Source: Primula veris
Taxonomy: Eukaryota; Streptophyta; Magnoliopsida; Ericales; Primulaceae
Length of the DNA: 64,000 nt
Direction: 5' to 3'
Assembly: GCA_963682055.1 (NCBI GenBank)
Contig: OY821746.1
Coordinates: forward strand, 30,949,795-31,013,794
Positions 45,741 through 58,718 of the stretch are shown one piece after another. How positions within the stretch are numbered: the first letter of the stretch is position 1; every line of letters begins with the position of its first letter. Position numbers and translations under genes: made by a program. The notes under the pieces are model-generated. The model was not told where the DNA came from. It ran no database searches and worked only from the letters and a program-made list of their open reading frames with translations.

Positions 45741-48450
45741 TCTATATGTTGCTCACTATTTATTGTTTTATATATAATGATAAAATAAACGTGGATAATG
45801 TGATAGGTTTGGATGAACGTTAACGGCGTTATCCCCAACCCCATTTTATCAAGGTGGATAGACGTGGACACAAAATGATGCTTTGTGTTTCCTTGGCTTA
45901 CATCATCCACCTTTTCTTATGTTGTTTTATTAAGAAGAAAAGTACTTTTACTTACCCAAAAAAATAAAAACATTACTAGTACAATTGTGCTAATTAATTA
46001 ACATGACTGAACAAAAATATTATAAAACCCAAAAACAAAAGAATGAAACCTACTGCATAGATATAATCTTTTTTAGAGTACAAATGTACAAGTATTACTA
46101 GTCTTTAAGATTCTCATTAGTGTTTAGATTTTATAGTAATTAATAATGGAGGGAAAGTATAGATTTTACAGATAATATTGGGTTATTTACTAGATATGTT
46201 ACAGATGATACGATTATTACATAAAATAGTATAAAGATTATGAGATTAATACGAATGCAAACTTAAATTATATTAGCAATGCCATCCTTTATAAATAAAA
46301 CCATTTATACATAAAACTTATCCTCCCGCTTAAATCAACATTCAACGACAGTATTTCGGTATGAACATATTGATCAATGGTGCTCCGAGGATAATAGTTA
46401 TGAATTCTTAATGTGTTTCTTTTAAGGGGAAAAAAATTCATTGTGTGTTGTATAAATGTCATGCAAAGTCACATCTTTCTTGCAATTCACAAATCAACGT
46501 GATGTGCATGCTAATGTTAATTAAGTATAAGTTAATTGAGTGGTTGAGAATGAAATTCAGATACTAAATTGACATTTACATTTCTAATTCCCCTTCTTTA
46601 ATGGACGGTTTGTTTAGACTAGCTTGTCAACTGTCAACGAATTTACAATATGACAAGATTTTGAGCGGTTTTGACGGGGTACAAAGGCTTGTCTGATTTT
46701 TTATTTTTTTTTTCTTCTGTATTTGCTATATATTTGGTTGATAAGATTAAAAGATGAGATATATTTAAAAGTACTAAGTTTTTTTCTTATTTCACAATAA
46801 GCTAACTTGTCCAAAAGTTGCAATAAAACAAGCTCATAACATGACCATCTAAACTTAAACCAAAACCAAAACCTGACTAGTTAGTCCACCTTTTAAAATT
46901 TGTTTTCCTATCAACTTTCGAAAAGTAAAAAAAAATGCCAATTTAAATATGATTGGGTTTCTTTCTAGCTACCAATTGTTTATTAAAAGCCCTTGATTCT
47001 ATCTTTTTAACCTCCATTTATCCAATAAGATTCCACTTGAGCCTCATCTTCCACTCCACCTCAAACTAGTTGTAAATATTTAAATTAAAGAGTGCAATTA
47101 AATACTGCAATGATGAACATTGTTTATATCACTAGACAGCTTTTATTGCAGTCCTAATATGACCAATTGGAGGGACCCTAAGACAATGACAACATATTGA
47201 TAGGTAATTCCAAGGAAAGCCAAGTTCAAAAAGTAGAGATAGTGGATTAAGAAAAGCAAATGGAAAAAAGTTATGCAACTTTTATATAAAATGAATGTTG
47301 AATATCTATGTATTGCTTACTCAAAGTGGAACGATAGTAGTTAATACACTGAGCACACCTTGTTTAGAATTTGTTATATACTCTTTTAGTCCTACATATA
47401 ACACATCTGCCATGTCCTGATTAATTATTACGAATTGGTAATTTGTAATTTATTGTTACTGGCCAGATTAATAGAATGAAACTGATCAAATGAGAAATCT
47501 TCACAGAATAATGGAGTTAAACACTAATTCGTAAATACCCTTATCAAAATATATATAAAAATATTTTCCGATCAATTTTTTTCAAAATGGAAGCAATTAA
47601 ATACTCACTGTTTTGACCCAGCTAGTTTCTCTCGTGCATGCATAGCCCAATTCTTAGCGTTGTATCATTTGCATGAGTTGTACGTACATTACGTTCTTAT
47701 AATAAACCCTTTTAATTTGCTATTGTTCTTTTTTTTTGTGAAATTTGGGGATATTTTTAGTGATGTTTGCCTATATCTTGAGCAAGTGTTGGTTATCGAT
47801 CACAATATTTTGATGTCGAGTGCAATTATGAAACAATATATTTTTTTATTTTTTTTGGCAAAGTAAAAACAACAACAAACAACAATATATTTTTACGCAT
47901 ATTTTTACATATTTTTTCCTTTTCTTTGGAAATCCGAAATAGTTCTCGCGTTATCTGAGTTTTGGTATGGGTGTAGTCGACTCCAATGACCTTCCCTTGA
48001 ATGTGTCACGTGAAATTCTTCAAGAAAGTATGATTTGTAGTCGTTCATGTGTAACTGTCGTCATTTAGCAACTCTGTTTAACTATATTAATATTCGTTGT
48101 CTCTTTATGAAGGTACGAGTTATGAGGAAGCGTTTGGTTCGAAAAGCTTTTGATATGATTCTTGGCATATCAATGACCCTAATACAAAGAATTTGAGTGT
48201 ATGCAAACAAATTTTGGTCTGTTATTTTTAGTTGTCAAACTCAATTTTAGTAAAATTTCCAAAATTTGTGCACTAATATTCTTAAGAGAATGATCAGCCA
48301 GAATAAAGAGCATCAGAATTCAGATGATCAAAACATCAAATTGTAGCAATTTATTTAGTATCTCCATTATATATAAGATCTGTTATCCCATATATGATTG
48401 CGTTATCAATTAATGTTGCTTTTGGCAACACTTGTAATGTAATAATCATA

Positions 48451-48606
48451 ACAGTACAATTATTTATTCAAGAGATTAATTTTTACGGTAATTAAACAGC
48501 CTAACCTAAACTAAAGCATTATTAACAGTACAATTATTTATGCAAGAGATTAAATGGTTACTTGTGAGTTTTTCATTATTAAACAGCCTAACCTAAACTA
48601 AAGCAT
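48451..48606. repeat. Tandem duplication of ~75 bp
   Basis: ACAGTACAATTATTTAT and AACAGCCTAACCTAAACT each occur twice (48451-48520 and 48525-48606). Confidence 0.85.
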
Positions 48607-48843
48607 GAGGTCGTCTGCAATTTTTTTTAATAATTAACAATCCTTATAATATTGCAGGTGACATTGATAAATTAAACCTTGATCATGAAACGGGTATTTT
48701 AAAATTGTATAACAATTGAGCAACAAACCTTGCTCTTGTATATGTGTTTCGTGCACTCTTTGCGTTCTTATTGCTTTTATCTTTGTTAGTTTAAACCGAA
48801 TGGAACTCGTTTTTTTAAATTTAAATATACAAAGCTTATTTCA

Positions 48844-49095
48844 TACTCCCTCCGATTCCTAATTAATTGTTCATTACAAAACTACGTGCAATTTTGACCG
48901 GTCAATAACTTGTATCAAAATTATCGGAATGAAAATTTTCAAATGTTAATCATATATATAATTCAAATATTAAATTTATATATGATTTAGTTTTAAAAAA
49001 ATTCATTTCGATAATTTTGATATATGTTAATGTTATAAGCCGGTCAAAAATGCATGTAATTTCGTAGGGAACAATTAATTGGCAACGGAAGAGTA
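48844..49095. mobile_element. Stowaway-type MITE, copy 1
   Basis: It starts TACTCCCTCCGATTCC and ends AACGGAAGAGTA. The arms are complementary over most of their length (GTATCAAAATTATCGGAATGA against TCATTTCGATAATTTTGAT). It belongs to the same family as 54056-54294 and 59154-59392. Confidence 0.8.
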
Positions 49096-49243
49096 AATCC
49101 TGAAAGCAAAACAAGTCGAAGTTCATTTTTTGGGTCAATATTTTCATCTCCACTCCAAATATCGCGGACTAGGCTAACATTCATATTAAAATAAATACTC
49201 TTATCTGCATCCCATAAATTAATATAAATCTTTCTTTATATAA

Positions 49244-49590
49244 TTTTTTTTTTTTTTTGATAATAAGAAACATTTTCAAACATCGGAAGCAATAAAAGCC
49301 CACAAGTCGGGCACCTCGTAAACACTTAAAATTCTTACATGGGGTCTAAAATGATTAGCTATCCAATGGGCAGACTTGTTATTTAGTCTCGAACACCACT
49401 CGAGTCTCCAAATTCTTTTTCGAGTTAAATCTCCAATGTGCTCCATTATTTCGATTTCTCATGGGAGCGTGATCGATGTCTCAACACACACCGATATCAA
49501 AGTCTTATTATCCAATTCAAAAATAACAAGAGACCAATGTCGTTCTTCTTGCTATCCATGCTATGTTCAATCTGAAAACTAGCTAGTAAT
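49244..49590 (-). pseudogene. 5'-truncated LINE-like RNase H fragment with poly(A)
   Basis: The minus strand encodes LDNKTLISVCVETS, MEHIGDLTRKRIWRLEW and NNKSAHWIANHF, the end of a plant RNase H-like domain of the RVT_3 type (search for asparagine-lysine-SAHW pattern). One in-frame TGA interrupts it. After the stop, a run of 15 A (T at 49244-49258 on plus) looks like a retrotransposed poly(A) tail. The upstream part of the element is missing. Confidence 0.6.
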
Positions 49591-49816
49591 TAAAGTATTG
49601 TAAAAAAAAAAAAGGGTATAATTAACTACCGACCAGTATATTATTATACCCCCACAGTCCACACTATTGACATTCATCCTGATCCAATTCATGTATCTTT
49701 ATGAATATTCCTGTACTTTTCCACATAAAATAATAACTAAATGCAGCCCACTGATTTTCTAAACTATTGGTTAATGTTTTTCTCATTTTCTTGTCTCCAT
49801 GGATGTGTGTTTATTT

Positions 49817-49888
49817 GGGTGTGTGTGTGTGTGTGTTTTATTTGGGTGGTTTGGGGGGGGGGGGGGGGGGGGGGGGTTGTTTTTTTTT
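49817..49888 (+). repeat. GT microsatellite followed by a 24-base G run
   Basis: GT dinucleotides (49817-49836) precede 24 consecutive G (49853-49876) and then a T run. It is a possible G-quadruplex and also a likely site of sequencing length error. Confidence 0.9.
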
Positions 49889-50672
49889 TTTTATAGGTTT
49901 AGAACATTAAACTATCCCACATAAAAATATGTTATCCTACAAAAATGTTTCTTCCAATTTTACATATAACAAAAATTTGGATTATATGTTTTTTTTTTTT
50001 GTGAAATTAGGGGAAATTTGTTTCTAATATGACATATTTTTGTGCAAAATTGTAAATTAGCCTTTCAAATTAATGTTTGTCAAATGTTACGTGACATGAT
50101 TCCGTGATTTATTTAGACGGTGGTACCTAAATTGTAAAATTATTATAGTGTGATACCCAAATTAAAAAAATTGAAAAAGGGATATCCAAATTGTTAACAG
50201 CACTATAGTTTGGTGTAGTAAAGACATTTTTTTTTGTTTATTCAGACAACAAGGCCAACTTTGATACTGATCATGAGGCAACACTTGAATCCATTTTGTG
50301 CGATTGTTCAATTAATTGAATTTATATTTATTTTGTTTAGTTACTGTTTTTACATAAATAAAATTGTAATAGGAGTTCTCAACTCTCTAATGACGTTATA
50401 ACTGAGACATAATTAGTGGTTTTCTAGCCTTTTTCCTAGTTTAATTTTCATCCAATATGTCAAAGGCACGACGGACCTTAGTGATATATAATGAGTAACA
50501 ATATCTAGCTACTTTGTACCTAAAGTGGTTTGCAAATTATATATTTGGGTAACCAAATCATCAAATAATCTTATCTTGATATTGTGATGATCTTTTTTAT
50601 TTTATTTTTTTTGGATGCATTTGTTGCCATTTGCCAATATTTAAATTGGTGGGTAGGTTGTATGCTTTCAGC

Positions 50673-51173
50673 TGGGGATGTACATGGTTCGGTTGGTTTG
50701 AGTTTTTAAGTAAATTACGAACAAAATCAATAAAAAACAATCGGTTTGGTTTTGACAAAAAAATCCCCGGAACCGAACCGAAGCTAACCAATCATAATTG
50801 GTTTGGTTTGGTTGGATTTAAAATTTAACAAATAAAAAACACAATATTCAAAATTACATTAATTTCGTAAAATTTTCGCTTATATTTCATTTGCAACTTT
50901 AAACAAAAAGTCGAGCAAGAAGTAAATTTACAAATGATCTAACAAAATATATTATTAATAAATACAAATAGCAAGTAAAACATCATATATCAACTTATTG
51001 ATGTATACATGTATATAATTATACTCCGGTTTGGTTCGGCTTGGTTCGGATTGAAAACCACTGAAACCACAAACCGAACCGATTAAATCGGTTTATTAAA
51101 TTTCAAACAAATTACTAATCAGTTTGGTTCGATTTTTTATCGGTTCGGTTTGGTTCGAATCATATACACCCTG
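50673..51173. mobile_element. hAT-type MITE with 8-bp target duplication
   Basis: CTTTCAGC flanks it on both sides (50665-50672 and 51174-51181), an 8-bp duplication as made by hAT transposases. Imperfect terminal inverted repeats are GGGGATGTACATG and (complement of the end) CAGGGTGTATATG, followed by GGTTCGGTT-rich subterminal sequence. It is 501 bp long with no ORF, so non-autonomous. Confidence 0.8.
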
Positions 51174-51181
51174 CTTTCAGC

Positions 51182-54055
51182 ATCATCTATAATTAAAAAA
51201 TCGTTTATATATGTAATTCAGTTCTACCCACGCCAACATGCTAATTCCGCCACTGAACATGAACATGAAGTGATGGATGTCTTTGTTGCTAGATGATAGG
51301 TAAACATTAGAGTATTACTAGTAGTATATATTTTCAAATTAAGTGACATCTTAATTTTTATATTTGGTTTTGGAGATAATTATGTTCAAATCATCTTTTA
51401 TAAGATTTTTTAAGTGAAGGTCATAAGTTCAAATTTTGTAAAATTCTAGATTTAAATTTTTTATGAGAGTAGTGACCTATAAATAATTTTTTTTAGTAAA
51501 AGGTGACCGGCCGGCCACCAATGAGCCGTTAATTCTGTATAGTCAGAAGTAAAATCACAACTCAGCCGTTAAAGCATTTGATGAATGAACCGATTTTCTG
51601 TCGTTAGTTTGTTCAACATACTAATTTAATTTGTTGATGATACTTACTTTGATAGTTGGATGAGCTGAGTTGTGATTGACAATTGACATGGTATTCAATC
51701 TACTTATATTCACCATTGATATGCAGCCAATTCAACAAACTGAATTTGAACATATAATGAATATCAAGCATAACCACCAAGTGAGACTGAGATTGAGATT
51801 TCTCACCACCACTAAATGAGAAATAAGCTCAGATTTTTTTAACTAAACAAGAATAATCCCTAAGATAGTTCAATAACCAGCCGCAAGTGTTTACATGTGA
51901 TGTGAAAAGCAAATTAATATTTACCTTATTTTGGGTACCAATTTTGGGCACCAATTATTGAGAAAATATAATTTAATCAGTGAAATGTGAATGCTTTAAC
52001 GTCTTACGACGTGTCTATGGACTCTTATCAATTATTTGTAAACCGTACCACCAAAACTCACATTAACACTATTTTGTGTAAATATCGTAGAGCATCTGTA
52101 ATAGTTGTGTTAAAATTTTATTGTTAAATATTGACATATGTGCATGTTAAATGCCAAATATATATGCTAATTTTAACAACCATACAAGTGTCAAATTAGT
52201 GTATTTTTTTAACAACATTATCAATTGATTTATAATAAATAATTGGTTTCAGATAAAGAAAAATATTATAGTAAATAAATAAGAGAGGAAAAATGTATTA
52301 TTTTTGTTTTATTGTAGAATTTAATATATGAGTTAGTTAACAAAAATGACATGTCATCATTTAATAATATTAACTTTATTGTTAAATATAATAACAATGT
52401 TAACAACATTAATTTTAATGAGTTAGTTAAAAAAAAATATGTTTATTAGTTAATAAATTTATCTAATAATTGATTTAACAGCAGCACTATGATCTATGCT
52501 ATTTTAATAGAAGAAGTGATTGATTTTTAATAGAAGAAGTGATTAATGTGAGTTTGATAATGTTAACAGTTTTAATCATAAATGATTGTATTTCAGATTA
52601 GACTCTTTTGTACGATGTTGTCACGCAACAACACAACCCTTGGGCCATATTTTTGTTTCTAGTTTTCACATTTTGGAATCTTCACTTTTCAGTTTTCACA
52701 CTTTAGACCTTGAAAATTTAGGATCAAACACTAGCAACATGCATATTTTTAAAAACCGTTGTTAAATCGAGTGTCATAAATTTCATGTGCAGTTTAACAA
52801 TATATTTAACAACACTCGCTTTACGATTTTTTTTCAAAACGGTATCTGTTGGTATTCGACATTTTGATTAGACTCTCTTGTACAATGTTGTCAGGCAACA
52901 ACACAACCATTGGGCCATATCACCCTTGTTTCTAGTTTCCACATTGGAATCTTCACTTTTCAGTTTTAGGATCAAACAATAGTACAGGTTAAAAACAAAA
53001 CAAACATTTTTTTAAAACGGTTGGTAAACCGAGTGTCGTTAAATTTTAGCAACAATTTAACACCATACAGTTGTTATTATGTTGCTAAAATGTAATGTTC
53101 CTAAAATTAGCAACACCCGTTTTATCAATAAAATTCAAAAAAAATATTTGTTGGTATCGACATTTTCTTATAGTCAAAACAAAAATTATTCTTATACAAC
53201 TCCGATTTACATCACTTGCTCACTTATATCGACTTAGCATGCGCTATTTAGCTCATTTCTCCTATTTTTGCTATCGCGTCTTCTGTTAACGGGAGAGTTA
53301 AGCTGAACCTTGATGGTAATTAGATACGTATCATAAGGTTAATTTATACACCTCTGTGGCCCATATGCTCATTCCAATATTCTTTATTATGGTTTGCTAT
53401 AACCACATTAAATATTTGAATATGTCATGAACAAACTACGTACGAAGACCAGAAGTTGATCGAAACAAGTTGATTTTTTCAACAATTAAATGCAAAATGC
53501 AAGCAACTTCGTTTACACGCGACCACACGTATTCGGCACCCTTGTTTTGGATAAGTTTTTATAAGAACCTTGCACAAAAACTAGACGAAATCACAACAAA
53601 GAAAACTCATATCAGATTTGTTGTTTTAAACCATGTTTTGTTTGCTCGATTCAGTTGCACGACTTTAAAACATTTTTATATTTTCTAGTATGAGAAAGTT
53701 AAAAGTTCTACGACTATTTATTCGGCACATACATCTTTTAAAAGCAAAATTCGAGTTGGACTAGTTATTGGTCATGATTCTGTAGCAGCTGTACTTGCAA
53801 ATTGGAAAAATGATATTTCACATAATTAAAACACGTTTTGAATCCAGTTTACAAGACCCCAAATGACTATATATTTGGGCTTATAATTTAATAGCTTATT
53901 GATTAAGATCCGAATCAGATTAATTAAGCGTATCCCTGCTATATATATCTCTATGGAGAAAATACCAATATAATTCATTGTGACGTCATCGTCATGGATA
54001 TTCAATTTAATCCTTGATGATTTTGTCTTGAACAAATATGAATCTCTCTATTTAC
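51182..54055. other. Intergenic AT-rich region, with one segmental duplication
   Basis: No gene is supported. A segment with CAACAACACAACC and GGAATCTTCACTTTTCAG occurs twice (52597-52740 and 52867-52985), the second copy shortened. Confidence 0.5.
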
Positions 54056-54294
54056 TACTCCCTACGTTCCTATTTAATTGTCTATTATGAAATTACGTGC
54101 AATTTTGATCGGCTTATAACTTGTATCAAAATTATCGGAATAAATTTTTTTAAAAGTTGATCATATAGTTCAAATGTTAAATTTTATGATTAGATTTTAA
54201 TAAAATTCATTTCGACAATTTTGATACAAGTTATAAGCCGATCAAAATTACACATAGTTTCGTAGTGTACAATTAAATGAGAATGGATGAAGTA
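54056..54294. mobile_element. Stowaway-type MITE, copy 2
   Basis: It starts TACTCCCTACGTTCC and ends GAATGGATGAAGTA, with complementary arms around GTATCAAAATTATCGG. It is the same family as 48844-49095, about 420 bp downstream of the syringolide-induced-like gene. Confidence 0.8.
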
Positions 54295-54717
54295 TATACA
54301 AAGATCAATACTATTTAAAAGGTCTAGATTTGGTACGATATTATTGAAATACGTATATTCCTTGTGTTCTTGATTGATATCACTTTTGATTTTGGTTTAT
54401 CCAAAAACTTTACTGCGTAGTACGATTTATAACTTTTTAAAATTGTATTTGTATCTATGTTCCGCTAAATTTGACTAGCTAGGTAATTTAAATATACAAT
54501 ATAAAAAGTACAAAGATGTCTTCAATATTATTGCTCCTTGATTGAGTAAAACTACTCACACCAATTTTATGGGATTGAATCAATTCAATTAATTTGTACA
54601 AGCTAAGAGAACATATAATAATGAATTTGGAATTAATAATTCATCCATAAACATCTACTATACTGCATGCAGCAAAACAAATAAAATAATATGAATTAAA
54701 AAAAAAAAGAAGGAAAT

Positions 54718-55792
54718 TTACTCAATTTTGAGAGGTTTAGGTCGATTCATGGGTCTCCTCTTCCACAAATTAATTTCTTTTTTTGGCTCCAAAACGACGC
54801 CGTTCACCACAATGGGAACCGAAAAACCCTCATTCTCATTACTATCCATCGGTGAAATCTGAGCCGTCCAATCAAAACTAGCTATAGAATTACATTCACG
54901 ACCGCTCGCAAAGCGCCTCATCTGGCTCAAACTCGGTGCCTGTTCACTCAAACCAGCATCGGATTTTCGCCCTGCTGGCTTGTCTCCTCCGTTAGACACG
55001 TGGCGCCCCTTGATAGACTCAACCTTAGGCTGAGCTGTCTCTATATATTTGGATACCTAAATCAAAATATTTCAATGAGACCATTACTATCATTTATGAA
55101 AATGTCAAAGTTAACATAAAGGTGTACCTCTATATATAATCATTGTTTTAATGATAAATTGTTTTTGGAGGCTGCAAAACACTAGTTGTTTATAGAAAAC
55201 TAAGCCTACCATTTTACTCCAATTTGCTCGGTCAAGTAAAGTGTGGCGTGCTATGTTATTTTCTAATTGCGTCACTTGTACTCACTATATTATTCGCATT
55301 ATTTACACGTACTCTACGCACTACATTATCTACAAAATATAATATTAGACACTTATTTATACATTAATAAAAAAAAAAAACAAATAACAGATTGCTAATA
55401 TTAAATCTTATAAAAATGTAACAATGTCTGATAAGAAAAATACTAAACTAGAAAACATGTTTTTTTAAGTGTATTTCCTAACAACATATGTATACACATA
55501 CCTTAGGCATTGAAGTACGTTTTTCCTTTTCTTTCTTTACTTTCTCTAGCTTTGCCACACATTTCTTGTGCTTGATTTGTCCCATGCACGAGATCTTCGG
55601 TGAAGTCGGCTCATGGGCCAGGCTTTTATTGGGTCTTAAACGGGCTTCAGCCGGAATAATAAGTCCGGGTAGCATCAACTTACTAGAATTGACCTTTGTT
55701 GGGCTATATGGGAGATTTTGAAATGTTATTGCTGTTGCCTTTGGTAGGAATCTCAAGAACTTCAACTTTGTGCTCTTTGTTTGTTTCTCCAT
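54718..55792 (-). CDS. Syringolide-induced protein 14-1-1-like, two exons
   Basis: Exon 1 is 55792-55502 and exon 2 55056-54718, joined in phase 0 across a GT-AG intron of 445 bp, giving 209 residues. Exon 1 is basic, with LKFLRFLPKATAITFQN and the family motif TSPKISCMGQIKHKK followed by a Lys/Glu helix. Exon 2 has APSLSQMRRFASGREC, ASFDWTAQISP and a basic C-terminus (LWKRRPMNRPKPLKIE). This motif set matches plant proteins named after the soybean syringolide-induced protein 14-1-1, whose molecular function is unknown; the original was a defence-elicitor-induced transcript. The ATG at 55792 is used because the longer frame above it begins with TTG. A TATATATATA stretch lies about 240 bp upstream. 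Confidence 0.8.
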
Positions 55793-56017
55793 TTTTTTCA
55801 AGATACAAATATCTTTATCCAAGCCAAGATAAACACAGCTAATAGCACACTCTCTAAATTCTTGCTGGTTTTTTTTTACGACGATTCGGAGAAAGTATGG
55901 TTAAAAGAAGCTCTTCCAATTCAGAATTGCAAGATACTACTTGGGACTAAATGAACTTTACTTGGCTCAAGTTTTTGTTTTTGTCTGTTTTGACTATCTC
56001 AATATATTTTGTTCTCT

Positions 56018-56037
56018 TTTATGCATGTATATATATA
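56018..56037 (-). promoter_or_regulatory. Possible TATA region of the syringolide-induced-like gene
   Basis: The minus strand reads CCCTATATATATACATG about 240 bp before the ATG. It fits a core promoter with a leader of around 200 bp but could also be simple AT repeat. Confidence 0.35.
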
Positions 56038-56103
56038 GGGAATGAGAGGAGATAGGAAGATGGCAAGAAGACTGCATTTAGTACTAATTGCTTGGAATTT
56101 TAA

Positions 56104-56240
56104 CCTGTTTAGAGAAGGAGTTGGTCAATTGATTGATTGTACACATTAATTTTGATGTTAATATAATTTTGACCTTGTTTAGAGAAGGAGTTGGTCAAGA
56201 TTGATTGTACACATTAATTTTGATGTTAAGATAAAAGGAA
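56104..56240. repeat. Tandem duplication of 70 bp
   Basis: GTTTAGAGAAGGAGTTGGTC recurs 70 bp apart (56107 and 56177), together with TTGATTGTACACATTAATTT. Confidence 0.9.
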
Positions 56241-58139
56241 ATCTAATTAAATGATGATTGGTTATAGCCTAACCTACCAAGTAATTGTTTAACTGCACTA
56301 TTGGCTCCTATAGTCTAAAGAAATAAATTAAATTGTCCCTATAACATCAGTCACTATATTAATGATTTCCTGATTTTAGAGAAGTAATTAAATTGAGAAA
56401 AAACATACCAAGTTCTACACGAGTGACGAGTGGTTGTATTTTAGAATAACTTTTATATAAACTTACCAATAATGCCTTATTTGATTTATTATAAAATAAT
56501 AATCTATATTAAGGACTAAGGATAAATGTGGTGATCATCCGGTGTCATGACAACTTTGCGGTCGTAAAATTTTGTTTTTTTCTCAAGTATTTTGACCTTA
56601 AGTTGTTGAAAAAAGTGATTTAGCAGTGTTCCATACAAAAATTTAACTTCACATTATTCATTTTAAATTTTATGAATCCTGGTTTACAATTTTAGGCTTT
56701 GAAAATTAAAAAAAAAGTCAACTTCATACGTTTTATGTTAGTATTTTACTTGTATCGGTATTAATACTTGTATTAAACTATAAAGGAGAATAGAGCCATA
56801 TATGTGTTGCTTAATGAAAATGGAAGACAAGTTATGCCACCTTTTCAATTTATAAAGTGGAAAATAACAATTGAATTGTAAGGATGAGGACCAAAAAGAA
56901 CTTCAATTCAAACAATGAGAATTGTTTGCATAAATTTATTGTGTAAATGTGTTGAGCAAAGTCAGAAAGACTCTGCTTAAAAAGGCTACCAATTGAAGAC
57001 TGATAATAATTACATAAAAAATTGTTATAATATCCTCTGATAAACGATAATACACGTGCATTAATATCTTCAATCTTATCTTATTATAATAAGATTGACA
57101 TTAGGTGATATTATTGCATGTAGACAATATTTAGTGTAGGACAAGAAAGGTAGGCACAAAAGCTTGTTTATATACTTATATATAATGAAGTGTAAACCTA
57201 CCAATACCATAATTTTGACGATAATTACGTGTTTCAATCTGATCAAAGTCTTATCCGGCATAAATTAAATTTTAGTTTTAAATAAAATAATATATATTTA
57301 TATATACAGTAGAAACTATCTACAGTTATATCCTTGTAACCATACTAAAAATATGACTATATGGAGTTTATGATTAAGTGGAGTTTTACATATAAAATAT
57401 CAAAATACTTATGTATATACATAAAAAATATATATGTAGTTAGTTTAGAACAAATACATGTATTTTGAAATGTGTAAAATTATCAAGTTTCTTGTATATT
57501 TTCTTTACATGCATAAATAATATATATTTTTTGTTATCTTCAAACAAGTCAATAATGACACCCAAAGTTGATAAACGAACTCAAATCACTTAAAACAGTA
57601 ATAGATAAATATTTTGCAAAATGTTAAACTTAATGTAACTATCAACAAAATCAAGTCAATGTCGCAAACAACAATAGATAAATATTTTGCAAAATGTTAA
57701 ACTTAATGTAACGAGATATATATTTTTTTTTTCAATATAATGTCATTTATTACTATATGAAGGAATTTTTATTAAGGCGGGATCCGAAAAAAGTATTACT
57801 TATTACATGTAGAGTTTATTCCTATTTATAACTGGTTACAAGTCGGGACCATGAATTTTTATTTTTATAGAGAGTTTATTCCTATAAATTTTATAGTATT
57901 TTTAGGGGAAGTTTCTACTTAAGCTTTTCAGAATTGATAGATAGACAGGAAATTATTTAAAAAAAAAATCATAAATATAAGGAAAAGGTGCTTGATTACT
58001 TTTGTAGTTGTATTCTCGTATAATATGAAATCTAGTTTACTTTCACTAGAAAATTTAAAGAGTACAAGCCACCTAAATGTATCTTAAAAGTTTCCGGAAT
58101 CGGTCTAATGTACTTGACAGTTTCCCGTTTGACAATCGG
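56241..58139. other. Intergenic AT-rich region
   Basis: No gene is supported. A 73-bp tandem duplication (57600-57638 and 57673-57711, containing AATATTTTGCAAAATGTTAA) is the only clear structure. Confidence 0.5.
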
Positions 58140-58400
58140 ATTATATCATAATCATCATCGTCATACTATTAATATAATCAAATTCAAATAAAGTTAGTCT
58201 ATCAAATTTTGCACAATTTTTTTAAAAATAATATCACTGTATTTTAATAATTACCAATGTATCTAATCTAATTAATTAACAATTTGTCCTCGCTATATTT
58301 TTCTAATTACGGATGTAGTCTAAATTAATTAACAATTCGTTTACAAAATCTGAATATTATGTTCAAAATAAAATATATTACGAGATTTATGACATTACGT
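58140..58400 (-). repeat. Dispersed repeat, copy 2
   Basis: The reverse complement shares AACGAATTGTTAATTAATTT and GGTAATTATTAAAA with the copy at 45472-45740 over about 250 bp with scattered changes. Confidence 0.55.
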
Positions 58401-58718
58401 TCAGGTAATGGTAACTTTACTTGGTGCTATTATATGTTAACCACCTCATCATTGGTATTCACTGGTTAACATAGTCTATCAGTACAAAAAAAAAACACAA
58501 ACATTATGTAAATGGGGATTAATTAAATTTAAAACTAGGAGTCATGATACCAGCTGCTTCGGCTAAAATATATAAATAGTAAACAAGGCATCGTGGGATA
58601 GTTTTTTTTGGTTTTCCAAAATTAAATAGGTAGTTCCTATAGATAGTTTTTTTTATATAATTAAATTGTAATTTTGTAATTTCAGAAGAAATGGTAAAAG
58701 TTATGGAATTTTGGCTTA

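Larger units (their letters stand above)
42236..48843. other. Gene-poor AT-rich region
   Basis: No coding region is supported. Contents recognised: a low-complexity GGTTCGGTTTTTCGG-rich stretch (43480-43695), one member of a dispersed repeat pair (45472-45740) and a tandem duplication (48451-48606). The open frames here are short, AT-driven and lack domains. Confidence 0.5.

Noticed and set aside
42236..54700. Host genes in the gene-poor interval
   Set aside because: Open frames are short and AT-driven; I could not join any into a spliced gene with a recognisable product, though a small gene could be missed.
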